DNA of 46,825 nucleotides from CAYUIG01 sp964444685 (GCA_964444685.1 CAYUIG010000028.1:1-46825), one strand, 5' to 3'; positions 9,124 through 17,254 are shown, numbered from the stretch's first letter. Notes: a model not told the origin generated them from the letters alone. Program-made: numbers and translations.

Positions 9124-9138
9124 CCGCGCTCCTACCTT
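9110..9138 (+). promoter_or_regulatory. Predicted sigma70-type promoter for asnS
   Basis: A perfect -35 TTGACA (9110-9115) is followed by a 17-bp spacer and a weaker -10 TACCTT (9133-9138). The predicted start of transcription near 9145 is about 70 nt before ATG 9214 and 15 nt before ATG 9160. The -35 lies within the first codons of the divergent propeller gene. Confidence 0.5.
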
Positions 9139-9213
9139 TTTCGCCCCGCACGGCGAGCGATGCACAACGGCATTCGTACGCTCGCGGGCCACACCGAAAC
9201 GATCCCTCGATAC

Positions 9214-10512
9214 ATGGCCGTACGTTCCGAGATCCGCGAGCTGCGCGAGCATGCGGGCGAAGAAGTCCGCATCCTCGGCTGGGTTCAGACCACCCGCGTC
9301 CACGGCCGCATCGGCTTCATCGTCCTGCGCGACGGCACCGGTGTCGTCCAGTGCGTCGTCGTACAGAAGCAGCTCCCGGCCGAAACATGGGAGCGATTCG
9401 AGTCGCTCACGATCGAAACCAGCATCGCCGTCGAAGGTCTCGTGCGCGCCGAAGCACGCGCGCCCGGCGGCTTCGAGCTCGAGCTCCACGCACTCGAAGT
9501 CATCGGTACATCCGACGTCGACTACCCGATCCAGCCGAAAGAGCACGGGATCGACTTCCTGCTCGACAACCGGCACCTCTGGCTCCGCTCCAACCAGCAG
9601 CGCGCCATCCTCCGGCTGCGCAGCGAGGTCGAGTCGGCCATCCACGACTTCTTCTACCAGCGCGGCTTCGTCCGCGTCGACACCCCGATCCTCACCGGCG
9701 CCATCGGCGAGGGCGGCGCCGGCCTCTTCGAGGTCGACTACTTCGAGGAGAAGGCCTACCTCGCCCAGACCGGCCAACTCTACGGCGAGGCCGCCGCGGC
9801 CGCACTCGGCAGGATCTACTGCTTCGGGCCCACCTTCCGCGCCGAGAAGTCCAAGACCCGGCGCCATCTCACCGAGTTCTGGATGGTCGAGCCCGAGGTG
9901 GCGTGGATCGACTCCGCGGAGAACATGCGCCTCCAGGAGGACTTCGTATCCTACATCGTGGAACGCGCGCTGGAACGCGGTCGTGACGAACTCGACATCC
10001 TCGAGCGCGATGTCTCGAAGCTCGAGGTCATCCGGCCCCCGTTCCCGCGCCTGAGCTACAGCGAGGCCGTCGAATTCCTGAAGGCGCGCGGCAGCGACAT
10101 CGAGTGGGGCTCCGATCTCGGCGCGCCCGACGAGACCATCATCTCCGAGGCCCACGACAAGCCCGTCTTCGTCTACAACTACCCGAAGCAGGCGAAGGCG
10201 TTCTACATGAAGGAGAACCCCGACGACCCGCGCACCGTCCTCTGCGACGACCTCCTCGCACCCGAGGGCGTCGGCGAGATCATCGGCGGCTCCCAGCGCG
10301 AGGACGACCACGACCGCCTGCTCGCACGCATCCGCGAAGAGGGTCTGCCGGAAGAGGTCTACAAGTGGTACCTCGAGCTCCGGAAGTACGGCAGCTTCCC
10401 GCACTCCGGCTTCGGTCTCGGCATCGAGCGCACACTCGGCTGGATCTGCGGCCGCCCCCACATCCGCGAGATGATTCCGTTCCCGCGCATGCTCAATCGG
10501 CTCTACCCCTAG
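9214..10512 (+). CDS. asnS: Asparaginyl-tRNA synthetase
   Basis: Class IIb aminoacyl-tRNA synthetase that charges tRNA-Asn with asparagine using ATP. From ATG 9214 it has 432 residues, the usual bacterial size. The N-terminal OB-fold anticodon-binding domain (about 15-100, VRILGWVQTTRVHG) is followed by the catalytic domain with motif 2 (FRAEKSKTRRHLTEF from F208) and motif 3 (GFGLGIERTLGW from G399). The sequence TRRHLTEFWMVEPE is characteristic of AsnRS rather than AspRS. An in-frame ATG at 9160 would add 18 residues and lies close to the predicted transcription start, so it cannot be excluded. The long upstream open frame overlaps the divergent gene and was rejected. asnS converges on mazG across a repeat-rich gap. 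Confidence 0.96.
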   Translation: MAVRSEIRELREHAGEEVRILGWVQTTRVHGRIGFIVLRDGTGVVQCVVVQKQLPAETWERFESLTIETSIAVEGLVRAEARAPGGFELELHALEVIGTSDVDYPIQPKEHGIDFLLDNRHLWLRSNQQRAILRLRSEVESAIHDFFYQRGFVRVDTPILTGAIGEGGAGLFEVDYFEEKAYLAQTGQLYGEAAAAALGRIYCFGPTFRAEKSKTRRHLTEFWMVEPEVAWIDSAENMRLQEDFVSYIVERALERGRDELDILERDVSKLEVIRPPFPRLSYSEAVEFLKARGSDIEWGSDLGAPDETIISEAHDKPVFVYNYPKQAKAFYMKENPDDPRTVLCDDLLAPEGVGEIIGGSQREDDHDRLLARIREEGLPEEVYKWYLELRKYGSFPHSGFGLGIERTLGWICGRPHIREMIPFPRMLNRLYP

Positions 10513-10553
10513 TCTCGTTCGCGGCGCTTCGTCTCGATTCTCGTGCGGCGCAG

Positions 10554-10581
10554 AGTCGAGAGTCGCGAGTCGAGAGTCGGG
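10554..10581. repeat. Heptad tandem array, 4 x AGTCGNG
   Basis: Four consecutive 7-bp units (AGTCGAG, AGTCGCG, AGTCGAG, AGTCGGG) lie 41 bp after the asnS stop. A further half-copy AAGTCGAG appears near 10611-10618. The reverse complement of the arrays at 4492 and 39844 is RGTCTGG, so all three arrays fit RGTCNNG. The stretch just before (10530-10560) can pair with the first units as a hairpin, but without a T tract. Confidence 0.85.
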
Positions 10582-10674
10582 AGACTGGTTTACTGCGGGG
10601 TGCGGCGTCGAAAGTCGAGTTGGATGCTGCGGCGCGTTGGTGAAGCTGCCGAGCCTTACGGACCGATCGTCGGA

Positions 10675-10803
10675 TTCTGAAACGCGCGCGGACCATTACG
10701 TTCGCGTAGCGACCTCTATCGTCCGCCATCCCCGCGCACCGAACCAAACGCGGTCCATTGTGTCCGCTACACGAACCGAACCGTCCGCGCGCTCGTTTCA
10801 ATG
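10675..10803. repeat. Long imperfect palindrome between convergent asnS and mazG
   Basis: The left arm 10675-10727 and right arm 10750-10803 are inverted copies with roughly three quarters matching bases by eye. The best block is GAAACGCGCGCGGAC at 10679-10693 against its complement near 10785-10800 (two extra bases there). The central spacer is about 22 nt. The transcribed form would be a hairpin more than 40 bp long. No protein-coding potential was recognised here. It is lower in GC than its surroundings and lies mid-way between the two converging genes. Confidence 0.7.
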
Positions 10804-10845
10804 CAACCAAGGGTCGTTTTGAACCCGCCACACCCGCCTCAAAAA

Positions 10846-10915
10846 TCGCCCGCAGTACGTCGCCCGCCGCAGGTCTCCCGCGCTACGTCGCCCGCCCCAC
10901 GTCGCCCGACGATCC
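10846..10915. repeat. 14-bp tandem array, 5 units, at the mazG 3' end
   Basis: Five consecutive units of exactly 14 bp start at 10846, 10860, 10874, 10888 and 10902. Each begins TCGCCCG (one is TCTCCCG), that is CGGGCGA on the mazG coding strand. The third unit contains the mazG stop codon (10883-10885), so the last residues of MazG are encoded by the array. A 6-bp inverted pair TTTTGA/TCAAAA (10817-10844) flanks it on the distal side. The same family occurs at 27648-27815. Confidence 0.9.
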
Positions 10916-11656
10916 TGAAAGCCGCTTCACCTCATCCCACAGCTGATCCAGTTCCTGCAACCCGAGACTCTCGAGCGCGAGACCCCGGGAAAGAGCCAAC
11001 GCCTCCATCCGCCCAAACCGCGTCGCGAACTTCACATTCGCCTTCTGCAAGGAACGCATCGCGTGCGCGCCGGAGAGCCGGACGAGATTGACGACCGAGA
11101 AGAGCAGGTCGCCCAGCTCCTCCTCGATGCGATCAGCCGACTCGGACTCCAGGGCCGAACGCACCTCTTCGAGCTCTTCGGCCACCTTCTCGTACGCACC
11201 GTGCGCGTTGGCCCAGTCGAAGCCGACGGCGGCCACGCGCTCCTGAATGCGCTGGGCCTTCGACAGCGGATCGATGCCTTCGACCAGTCCCTCGAGCACC
11301 GGCCGTCCTGCGCGTTCGGCCGCCTTCAGCCGCTCCCAGTCCTGCGCCTCGCCCTCGCCGTAGAGGTGCGGATGGCGACGTCGCATCTTCGCCTCCAGGG
11401 ACGACACGACCGCGTCGGCATCGAACGCGTCCCGTTCCTCGGCGAGCACGATCTGGAACGCGACGTTCATCAGCAGGTCCCCGAGCTCGGAGCGGAGGTC
11501 ATCGTCGTCGCCGCGGATGACGGCCTCGGCGGATTCGTGCGCCTCTTCGAGCAGGTAGGGGAGCAGGGAATCGGGGGTCTGCGCGGCGTCCCATGGGCAG
11601 TGCTGGCGCAGGAAGCGCACGAGGTCGAGCGCGCGGTCGAGAACGGGCTGATCCAT
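10883..11656 (-). CDS. mazG: Nucleoside triphosphate pyrophosphohydrolase MazG
   Basis: All-alpha NTP pyrophosphohydrolase that converts (d)NTPs to NMPs plus PPi, a house-cleaning enzyme. The 257 residues hold two tandem MazG domains. The N-terminal one begins RFLRQHCPWDAAQT and has the metal-binding EEAHESAEA and ELGDLL motifs (about 36-66). The C-terminal one (about 150-235) repeats EELEEV and EELGDLLFSV. Start is ATG 11654-11656, about 40 nt after a predicted transcription start. The extreme C-terminus (GSSGDVGRAT) is encoded by the 14-bp repeat array and is not expected to be conserved. The gene is divergent from alr. Confidence 0.95.
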   Translation of the reverse strand: MDQPVLDRALDLVRFLRQHCPWDAAQTPDSLLPYLLEEAHESAEAVIRGDDDDLRSELGDLLMNVAFQIVLAEERDAFDADAVVSSLEAKMRRRHPHLYGEGEAQDWERLKAAERAGRPVLEGLVEGIDPLSKAQRIQERVAAVGFDWANAHGAYEKVAEELEEVRSALESESADRIEEELGDLLFSVVNLVRLSGAHAMRSLQKANVKFATRFGRMEALALSRGLALESLGLQELDQLWDEVKRLSGSSGDVGRAT

Positions 11657-11678
11657 GACCGGAAGGGGCCTTCGGAAG

Positions 11679-11707
11679 TTGCAGGAGAGCAGGTGGGCGC
11701 CTATGTT
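11679..11707 (+). promoter_or_regulatory. Predicted alr promoter
   Basis: A -35-like TTGCAG (11679-11684), 17-bp spacer and -10 TATGTT (11702-11707). The predicted start of transcription is only about 12 nt before the alr ATG at 11726, and no ribosome-binding site is visible, so translation may be from a very short leader. The -10 overlaps that of the opposite mazG promoter. Confidence 0.45.
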
Positions 11708-11732
11708 ACCCAGTCTTTGTCCCGAATGTCAA
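11703..11732 (-). promoter_or_regulatory. Predicted mazG promoter, face-to-face with alr promoter
   Basis: Read on the minus strand there is a perfect -35 TTGACA (11732-11727), an 18-bp spacer and a -10 TAACAT (11708-11703). The -35 includes the alr start codon. The -10 shares five bases with the alr -10 on the other strand (TATGTTA / TAACATA). Confidence 0.5.
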
Positions 11733-12847
11733 ACGCCGCCACGGCGCGCGCCTGGTCGGAGATCGACACCGAGGCGCTGCGCGCAAACTATCTCGCCGTC
11801 CGCGACCGGGCCGGCACGGCCGCGGTCATCCCGATGGTCAAGGCCGACGCATACGGCATCGGAGTGGCACGTGCGGTCCGCGTGTTCGAGCCGCTCGGGC
11901 CGTGGGGGTACGGTGTCGCCACGGCGCAGGAGGGCGCGAAGCTGCGGTCATTGGGCGTCCGCAAGCCGGTGATCGTGTTCTCGCCGCTGCCGCCCGCATC
12001 GGTCGCGCAGGCGGCCGAAGCGCGCCTCACGGCCGGCATCTCGGATCTGCGGTCGCTCGAGCGTTGGCAGCGTGCGGCTGCGGAGTACGGTCCGCTGGAC
12101 GTGCACATCGAGATCGACACCGGGATGGGCCGTGCGGGCTTCGACTGGCGTCATACGAGTACGTGGTCGCATGAAGTGAAGGCGCGGCTGGGGCCGGATC
12201 TCCGCTGGACGGGGGTGTACACGCACTTCCAGGGTGCGGACACCGCGGATCCGGCGGTCACGGCCACCCAGTGGCAGCGGTTCCAGGACGCCCTGGCCCA
12301 GCTCCCGGTGTCTCGCGAGGACCTGATCGTGCATGCGTGCAACAGCGCGGCGATCCTGCGCTGGCCGGAGTACGCGGCCGATGCGGTGCGGCCCGGGATC
12401 TTCCTCTACGGGGGTCGTGCGGCGGATCCGTCGCTCGCGCCGGAGCCGCGGCCTGTGCTGTCACTCAGGGCGCGGCTCGTTCTCATACGTGACGTGCCGC
12501 CCGGCAGCACGGTCGGGTACGGGGCCACGCACGTGGCGCGTTCCTGGGCGCGCTGGGGTACGGTGTCGATCGGCTATGGCGATGGGGTGCCGCGATCGCT
12601 GTCGAATCGCGGCGAGGTGCTGGTGCGCGGGCGGCGCGTGCCGATCGTGGGACGGATCTCGATGGACATGACGGTGGTAGACATCACCGCCGTTCCGGAT
12701 GTGGAGGTGGGCGACGTGGTGACGCTCATCGGCGAGGACGGCGAGGAGGAGATCACGGTGGACGACGTGGCGACGCAGGCGGGCACCATCTCGTACGAGG
12801 TGCTCGTGGACCTCACGGCGCGGGTGCCGCGCGTGGACGTTCCGTGA
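11726..12847 (+). CDS. alr: Alanine racemase
   Basis: PLP-dependent racemase that makes D-alanine for peptidoglycan. From ATG 11726 there are 373 residues, the normal length. The N-terminal TIM barrel has the PLP lysine K39 in PMVKADAYGIG; the C-terminal beta domain has the catalytic tyrosine motif VGYGATH and the GYGDGVPR segment. Other family marks are EIDTGMGRAGF and GRISMDM. The larger open frame upstream overlaps mazG antisense and was rejected because the homologous N-terminus (ARAWSEIDTEAL) starts here. The stop overlaps the cdd GTG start. Confidence 0.97.
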   Translation: MSNAATARAWSEIDTEALRANYLAVRDRAGTAAVIPMVKADAYGIGVARAVRVFEPLGPWGYGVATAQEGAKLRSLGVRKPVIVFSPLPPASVAQAAEARLTAGISDLRSLERWQRAAAEYGPLDVHIEIDTGMGRAGFDWRHTSTWSHEVKARLGPDLRWTGVYTHFQGADTADPAVTATQWQRFQDALAQLPVSREDLIVHACNSAAILRWPEYAADAVRPGIFLYGGRAADPSLAPEPRPVLSLRARLVLIRDVPPGSTVGYGATHVARSWARWGTVSIGYGDGVPRSLSNRGEVLVRGRRVPIVGRISMDMTVVDITAVPDVEVGDVVTLIGEDGEEEITVDDVATQAGTISYEVLVDLTARVPRVDVP

Positions 12848-13251
12848 ACGCGCTGCTGGAAAGGGCGCGCGCGGCGCGTGAACGCGCCTACGCGCCGTAC
12901 TCGAACTTCCGCGTCGGCTGCGCGCTCGAGGCGGAGGACGGGACGGTCTTCGCCGGCTGCAACATCGAGAATGCATCGTATCCGATCACACTCTGCGCGG
13001 AGCGCGTCGCGCTCGCGGCGGCCGTGAGCGCGGGCAAGCGGGAGTTCCGGCGCATTCTGATCGTCGCCGACGCGGCGGAGCCGGTGGCGCCGTGCGGCGC
13101 ATGCCGCCAGGCGCTCGCGGAGTTCGGTCCTCACATGGAGATCATTTCCGTTGCCGACGATGGTGCGACGCGCGTTCGTCCGCTCACCGCGCTGCTGCCG
13201 GAGCGCTTCGAGCTGCCGCACGAAACAGCGCGCACGGGCGGGGCGGGTTGA
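12844..13251 (+). CDS. cdd: Cytidine deaminase
   Basis: Zinc enzyme of pyrimidine salvage that deaminates (deoxy)cytidine to (deoxy)uridine. The 135 residues match the small homotetrameric class. Zinc ligands are C51 in the CAE motif (LCAERVAL, with catalytic E53) and C84/C87 in PCGACRQ. The N-terminal AYAPYSNFRVG and the GCNIENASYP segment are signature substrate-binding stretches. GTG 12844 overlaps the alr stop by 4 nt, so it is likely co-translated with alr. Confidence 0.96.
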   Translation: MNALLERARAARERAYAPYSNFRVGCALEAEDGTVFAGCNIENASYPITLCAERVALAAAVSAGKREFRRILIVADAAEPVAPCGACRQALAEFGPHMEIISVADDGATRVRPLTALLPERFELPHETARTGGAG

Positions 13252-13256
13252 AGCGG

Positions 13257-14567
13257 ATGCAGCAGCAGGGGCGGGGTGGGGTGAATCCCTGGATGCGGGC
13301 GCTCGTCGTGTGGGCGGGCGTAGCAGCGTTCGGTCTCGCGTGCGGCGAGAAGGGACCGACCGAAGTGGGTGGCGGCCTGCTGCCGGACGGCGCGGTGCGC
13401 AGTTACGAAGTGCTCCTCGATCCCGAGAGGTACCTCGTCGTCGACACATCGTTCGCCGGCTATTTCGAGCCCAACGCCGCCCCCTACATGGTGGTGGCCG
13501 AGGACTACGAGGGTGCGCTCGATGCGCACGCCATCACGCAGCTGCGCGTTCCGCGCGCCATCGCCGTGCGCGACACGCAGGGCGTCACGCGCTCCGATTC
13601 GCTCGCGCAGTTCTTTACCGGCCGCCTTGTCATCACGCTCGACACGGCGCGCATCGATGGCGAACAGCCGATCGAGTTCGAGCTGCACGCGCTGGCCGAG
13701 CCTTTCGATCCCGCCAGCGCGACGTGGACGATGCGCGTCGACACGGGCGATGTCTCGCTCCCCTGGACCGATCCGGGCGGCACGACGACGTCGCTCGTGA
13801 GCACGGCCACGTGGGAGGGCGGCACCGATTCGTTGATCTTCGAGGTGGACTCCGCGACGCTCGCGCTCTGGCGCGACACAACCACCGCGCGCGGCGCGCT
13901 CATCGCATCGGCGACGCCCGACACGCGGTTGCGCATCGGCAGCCTGCAGCTGAATGCCGACGCGCGTCCTTCGATTCGTCAGGACACGATCGTAACCGTC
14001 GACATCACGCCGACGGAGTTCACGTTCATCTTCGACCCGCCGATCGAGCGCACGTCGTCGGCGCTGCGGGCGAGCGGCATCCCGGCGTGGCGGACGTTCC
14101 TGCAGCTGAACAAGCGGCTCGACACGCTCTCGCTGCCGTGTGCGGGTGGTGAAGTGGGCTGCACCGTACGCCTGGGCGATGCCGCGGTCGCGTACGCGGC
14201 CTTCGTGCTCGAACCCGACGGTGCTCCACCCGGCTTCCTTGCGGAGGACTCGGTTCAGCTCCTCGTGCGCGAGGCCATCGTGTCGCCTTCGGTGCCGATC
14301 CTGCGCTCGCCGCTGGGCGGCGTGGCCGGTCTCATGCCGCGGTCGTTGCCGGCGGAGCGCTTCGAGGCAGACCAGCCGCCTGTCGAATTGCCGATCACCG
14401 AGTACATGCGTGCCGTCGTTTCCGACACCACGGCAGGCGAGGCGATCTCCGACTGGCTTGCGATTTTGCCGGTGAGTGAAGGCGCACGCTTCGGCTTCGT
14501 CCAGTTCGCGCCCGCGCCGCGGCTGCGGCTCGTGATCACGACCACCTCGCAGCTGGATCTGCGATGA
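13257..14567 (+). CDS. Secreted lipoprotein with a DNRLRE-like beta domain
   Basis: A 436-residue predicted lipoprotein of unknown function. A hydrophobic signal (MRALVVWAGVAAFGLAC) ends in the lipobox GLAC, followed by a flexible EKGPTEVGGG linker. The beta-rich middle (about residues 85-210) has features I associate with DNRLRE-type domains of secreted proteins: a strand with LVITLDTARI, the segment DPASATWTM, SLPWTDPGG, and a closing LIFEVDSATLALWRD. The rest is beta-rich without known motifs; two cysteines (LPCAGGEVGC) may pair. Starts at TTG 13248 or ATG 13293 are also possible, and both keep the signal. The stop overlaps the next gene, an outer-membrane barrel (ATGA), suggesting a surface-exposed pair. 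Confidence 0.7.
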   Translation: MQQQGRGGVNPWMRALVVWAGVAAFGLACGEKGPTEVGGGLLPDGAVRSYEVLLDPERYLVVDTSFAGYFEPNAAPYMVVAEDYEGALDAHAITQLRVPRAIAVRDTQGVTRSDSLAQFFTGRLVITLDTARIDGEQPIEFELHALAEPFDPASATWTMRVDTGDVSLPWTDPGGTTTSLVSTATWEGGTDSLIFEVDSATLALWRDTTTARGALIASATPDTRLRIGSLQLNADARPSIRQDTIVTVDITPTEFTFIFDPPIERTSSALRASGIPAWRTFLQLNKRLDTLSLPCAGGEVGCTVRLGDAAVAYAAFVLEPDGAPPGFLAEDSVQLLVREAIVSPSVPILRSPLGGVAGLMPRSLPAERFEADQPPVELPITEYMRAVVSDTTAGEAISDWLAILPVSEGARFGFVQFAPAPRLRLVITTTSQLDLR

Positions 14568-15754
14568 GACTCCGTGCTCTGATCCCGGCCGGGCTCCTGT
14601 GCGTGCTCCCCGCGGCTGCGGAAGCGCAGAGCTACTTCGCGGCGCGCGGGCTCGGCCTGCCCGTCTCCGCACTCGATGCGCGCGCACGCGCACTCGGCGG
14701 CATCGGCGTCGGCCTGCTCGGCTTCAATCCGTCGATGATCAATCCGGCCGAGGCCGGTGCCATCGGCCGGCGCGGTGTGGCCGCGGCGCTCCAGCCGTCC
14801 ACCGGCTCCGCCGACTTCGGAGAGCTCGGCGGCGACATCGGCGGTACGCGCTTCCCGATGGTGCGCATCCTCTACCCGCTCACGCCGCGCCTCACGCTCG
14901 ATCTCGGGTACGGCTCGATCTTCGAGCAGTCGTGGTCGGCGCGATTGGATGGCGTCGAAGACATCGGCGGCGAGACCATCGACGTGCAGGACCTGGTCGA
15001 GTCCGTCGGCGGGCTCTCTCAGGTGCGGCTGGGCGCGACGTTCGCCGTCAGCCCGACTGTTTCCGTCGGTGCCGCGGCCGGCCTCTACACCGGCAACCTC
15101 GACCGGCGCGTGCGTCGGCTCTTCCCCGACACGCTCGGATTCCAGCCGTTCGACACGCGCTTCCGCTGGGAGTACCACGGCCCGCTCGCGGTCCTCGGTG
15201 TGCGCGCCGACCCGAATCCGCGCCTCCGCTTCGGCGCCGCCGCATCGTTCGGCGGCACGCTCGACATGGACAACGTCGAGGGCGGTGGTGCCGATGCCGA
15301 GTCGAAGTTGCCAGTCCGCCTCACGGTCGGTGGCAGCGCGATCCTGTCCAGCGTGCTGATGGCGACCGTCGGCGCCGAGTGGGCGAATGCCGGCGACGAG
15401 ATCGTCTTCGACAACGCGCCCGCGCTCGCGGACGAACGTGCGCGCGACACCTGGCGCGTCGGCGTAGGGTTCGAGTACCAGGGCCTCGGCAGCGCCACCC
15501 GCAGCTTCCCGCTCCGGCTGGGCGCCCACTTCGCACAGCTGCCGTACTTCAAGGTCGGCGAGGAGCCGCCCACCGAGTGGACCGCATCCGCCGGCATCGG
15601 CTTCCGCCTCGCCGGCGACGCCACCAGTCCGGCCGCGCTCGCCGACATCGGCTTCGAGCGCGGCGGCCGCGCCGGCCTGGCCTCGGCCACGCAGCCCGAG
15701 CTGTCCGAGTCCTTCTGGCGATTCACCTTCTCGATCGCACTCTTCTCCCGCTGA
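14564..15754 (+). CDS. Outer-membrane beta-barrel protein, FadL/PorV-like
   Basis: A 396-residue predicted outer-membrane protein. A cleavable signal peptide (about 1-21, ending AEAQ) is followed by a segment like that of PorV/UPF0164/FadL proteins (ARARALGGIGVGLLGFNPSMINPAEAG, here described in part). Alternating amphipathic strands then continue to the end. The C-terminus (FTFSIALFSR) resembles a terminal barrel strand, although the last residue is not aromatic. FadL-type barrels import hydrophobic compounds; PorV-type proteins shuttle or hold surface lipoproteins. The translational overlap with the lipoprotein gene favours a joint role, but the substrate is unknown. Confidence 0.7.
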   Translation: MRLRALIPAGLLCVLPAAAEAQSYFAARGLGLPVSALDARARALGGIGVGLLGFNPSMINPAEAGAIGRRGVAAALQPSTGSADFGELGGDIGGTRFPMVRILYPLTPRLTLDLGYGSIFEQSWSARLDGVEDIGGETIDVQDLVESVGGLSQVRLGATFAVSPTVSVGAAAGLYTGNLDRRVRRLFPDTLGFQPFDTRFRWEYHGPLAVLGVRADPNPRLRFGAAASFGGTLDMDNVEGGGADAESKLPVRLTVGGSAILSSVLMATVGAEWANAGDEIVFDNAPALADERARDTWRVGVGFEYQGLGSATRSFPLRLGAHFAQLPYFKVGEEPPTEWTASAGIGFRLAGDATSPAALADIGFERGGRAGLASATQPELSESFWRFTFSIALFSR

Positions 15755-15771
15755 ACCGGGTAGCAGAAAAG

Positions 15772-17214
15772 ATGTCCCGGACAGCCATGGACTCGCCCCG
15801 CACGATCACACACCCTTCCACACGCCGCCGGAAGGCGTGGGTCGAGACGTACGGCTGCCAGATGAACATCAGCGACGGCGAGCTCATGCAGGGCGTCCTC
15901 GCCGCCGCCGGGTTCGATCTGGCGACCACCCTCGAGGATGCGGACGTCGTGCTGGTCAACACCTGCGCGATCCGAGAGCACGCCGAGCAGCGCGTGATCG
16001 GACGGGTGGGTGAGCTGAACCGGCTCAAGCGCGACCGCCCCGACGTCGTCATCGGCGTCACCGGCTGCATGGCGCAGCGGCTCGGGGAGCGCCTCCTCGA
16101 GCGCGCGCCCTACGTCGACCTCGTCATGGGGCCGGACGGATACCGCGGCCTGCCCGACGCGCTGCGCACCATCCGCCCCGAGTGGGTCCAGGACGCGCCG
16201 GAGCCGCAGCGGAAGCGGGAACTGCCGGTGCTCGGGGCGACGTCATCCCCGCAGCGCCTCGCGGTGATCGACTTCGCGGCGGACGAGAACTACGAAGGGC
16301 TCGGGATCGAGCGCGCGTCGCGCGTCAGCGCATGGGTGCCGGTTCAGCGCGGCTGCGACCACCGCTGCACCTTCTGCATCGTGCCGTACGTGCGCGGGCC
16401 CGAGAAGAACCGCGATCCCGAGCGCGTGCTCGAGGAGGTGCGCGGGCTCGCGGAGCAGGGGACGATCGAAGTCGTGCTCCTCGGCCAGACCGTCAACTCG
16501 TACCGCCACGGCGACTGGGACTTCCCCATGCTGCTCCGCGCGGTCGCCCGGGTCGACGGCATCCGCCGCGTCCGCTTCACATCGCCGCACCCCGGCGACG
16601 TGACGCCAGCGCTGGTCGCAGTCATGGCCACGGAACGGACGGTCTGCCCGCAACTCCATCTGCCGCTTCAGTCCGGACACGACCGGACCCTGAAGCGAAT
16701 GCTGCGCCGCTACACCGTCGCGGAGTACATGGACAAGGTCCGGATGGTTCGGGACGCGGTGCCGGGCATCGCCCTGTCCACCGACATCATCGTCGGCTTC
16801 CCCGGTGAGACCGACGAGGAGTACGAGGCCACCGTCGCGCTGTTCGAGGACGTCCGCTTCGATGATGCGTTCCTCTACCGCTACTCGCCCCGCGAGGGCA
16901 CGCCCGCCACTCGGCTGCCGCGCGACCAGTTCGTGGCGCACGACGTGGCGCAGCAGCGGCTCGAGCGCATCATCGCCATCCACCGCCGCATCCAGTCCGA
17001 GATCACGGCAGCTGAAGTCGGAAGCACCGTCGAGGTGCTCGTCGAGCGCACCGCGAAGTCCGACGGCGATGTGCTCGGTCGCACCGGCACGAACAAGGTC
17101 GTCGCCTTCCCGGGCGACGACTCGCTCGTCGGCCAGTACCTGCACGTCACCCTCACATCGACCACCGGCGCCACCTTCCGCGGCGAGCCAGCAGGGGTTC
17201 ACGCTTCGGTTTAG
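15772..17214 (+). CDS. miaB: tRNA-2-methylthio-N6-dimethylallyladenosine synthase MiaB
   Basis: Radical-SAM methylthiotransferase that adds a methylthio group to i6A37 of tRNAs reading U-starting codons. The 480 residues have three domains. The N-terminal MTTase domain carries the auxiliary cluster cysteines C29 (GCQMN), C65 (NTCAI) and C99 (TGCMAQR). The radical-SAM domain has C195xxxC199xxC202 (CDHRCTFC). A C-terminal TRAM domain (about 410-470) follows. The PVQRGCDHRCTFCIVPYVRG stretch and SPHP/LPLQSGHDR segments are typical of MiaB rather than MtaB or RimO. ATG 15787 is an alternative start. The long frame upstream is a shadow of the barrel gene. Confidence 0.95.
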   Translation: MSRTAMDSPRTITHPSTRRRKAWVETYGCQMNISDGELMQGVLAAAGFDLATTLEDADVVLVNTCAIREHAEQRVIGRVGELNRLKRDRPDVVIGVTGCMAQRLGERLLERAPYVDLVMGPDGYRGLPDALRTIRPEWVQDAPEPQRKRELPVLGATSSPQRLAVIDFAADENYEGLGIERASRVSAWVPVQRGCDHRCTFCIVPYVRGPEKNRDPERVLEEVRGLAEQGTIEVVLLGQTVNSYRHGDWDFPMLLRAVARVDGIRRVRFTSPHPGDVTPALVAVMATERTVCPQLHLPLQSGHDRTLKRMLRRYTVAEYMDKVRMVRDAVPGIALSTDIIVGFPGETDEEYEATVALFEDVRFDDAFLYRYSPREGTPATRLPRDQFVAHDVAQQRLERIIAIHRRIQSEITAAEVGSTVEVLVERTAKSDGDVLGRTGTNKVVAFPGDDSLVGQYLHVTLTSTTGATFRGEPAGVHASV

Positions 17215-17231
17215 GGCGCCGGTCGTAAGTA

Positions 17232-17254
17232 CTGCGAAATACATCGTTTCGCAG
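17232..17254. other. Perfect 8-bp stem-loop between miaB and comEC
   Basis: CTGCGAAA (17232-17239) and TTTCGCAG (17247-17254) close a 7-nt loop, 17 bp after the miaB stop and 29 bp before comEC. There is no T tract. It could be a weak terminator, an mRNA end or an operator. Confidence 0.45.

Noticed and set aside
10846..10915. CRISPR array
   Set aside because: Units are 14 bp, directly adjacent and without unique spacers of 25-45 bp; no cas gene is present. The same holds for 27648-27815 and the heptad arrays.
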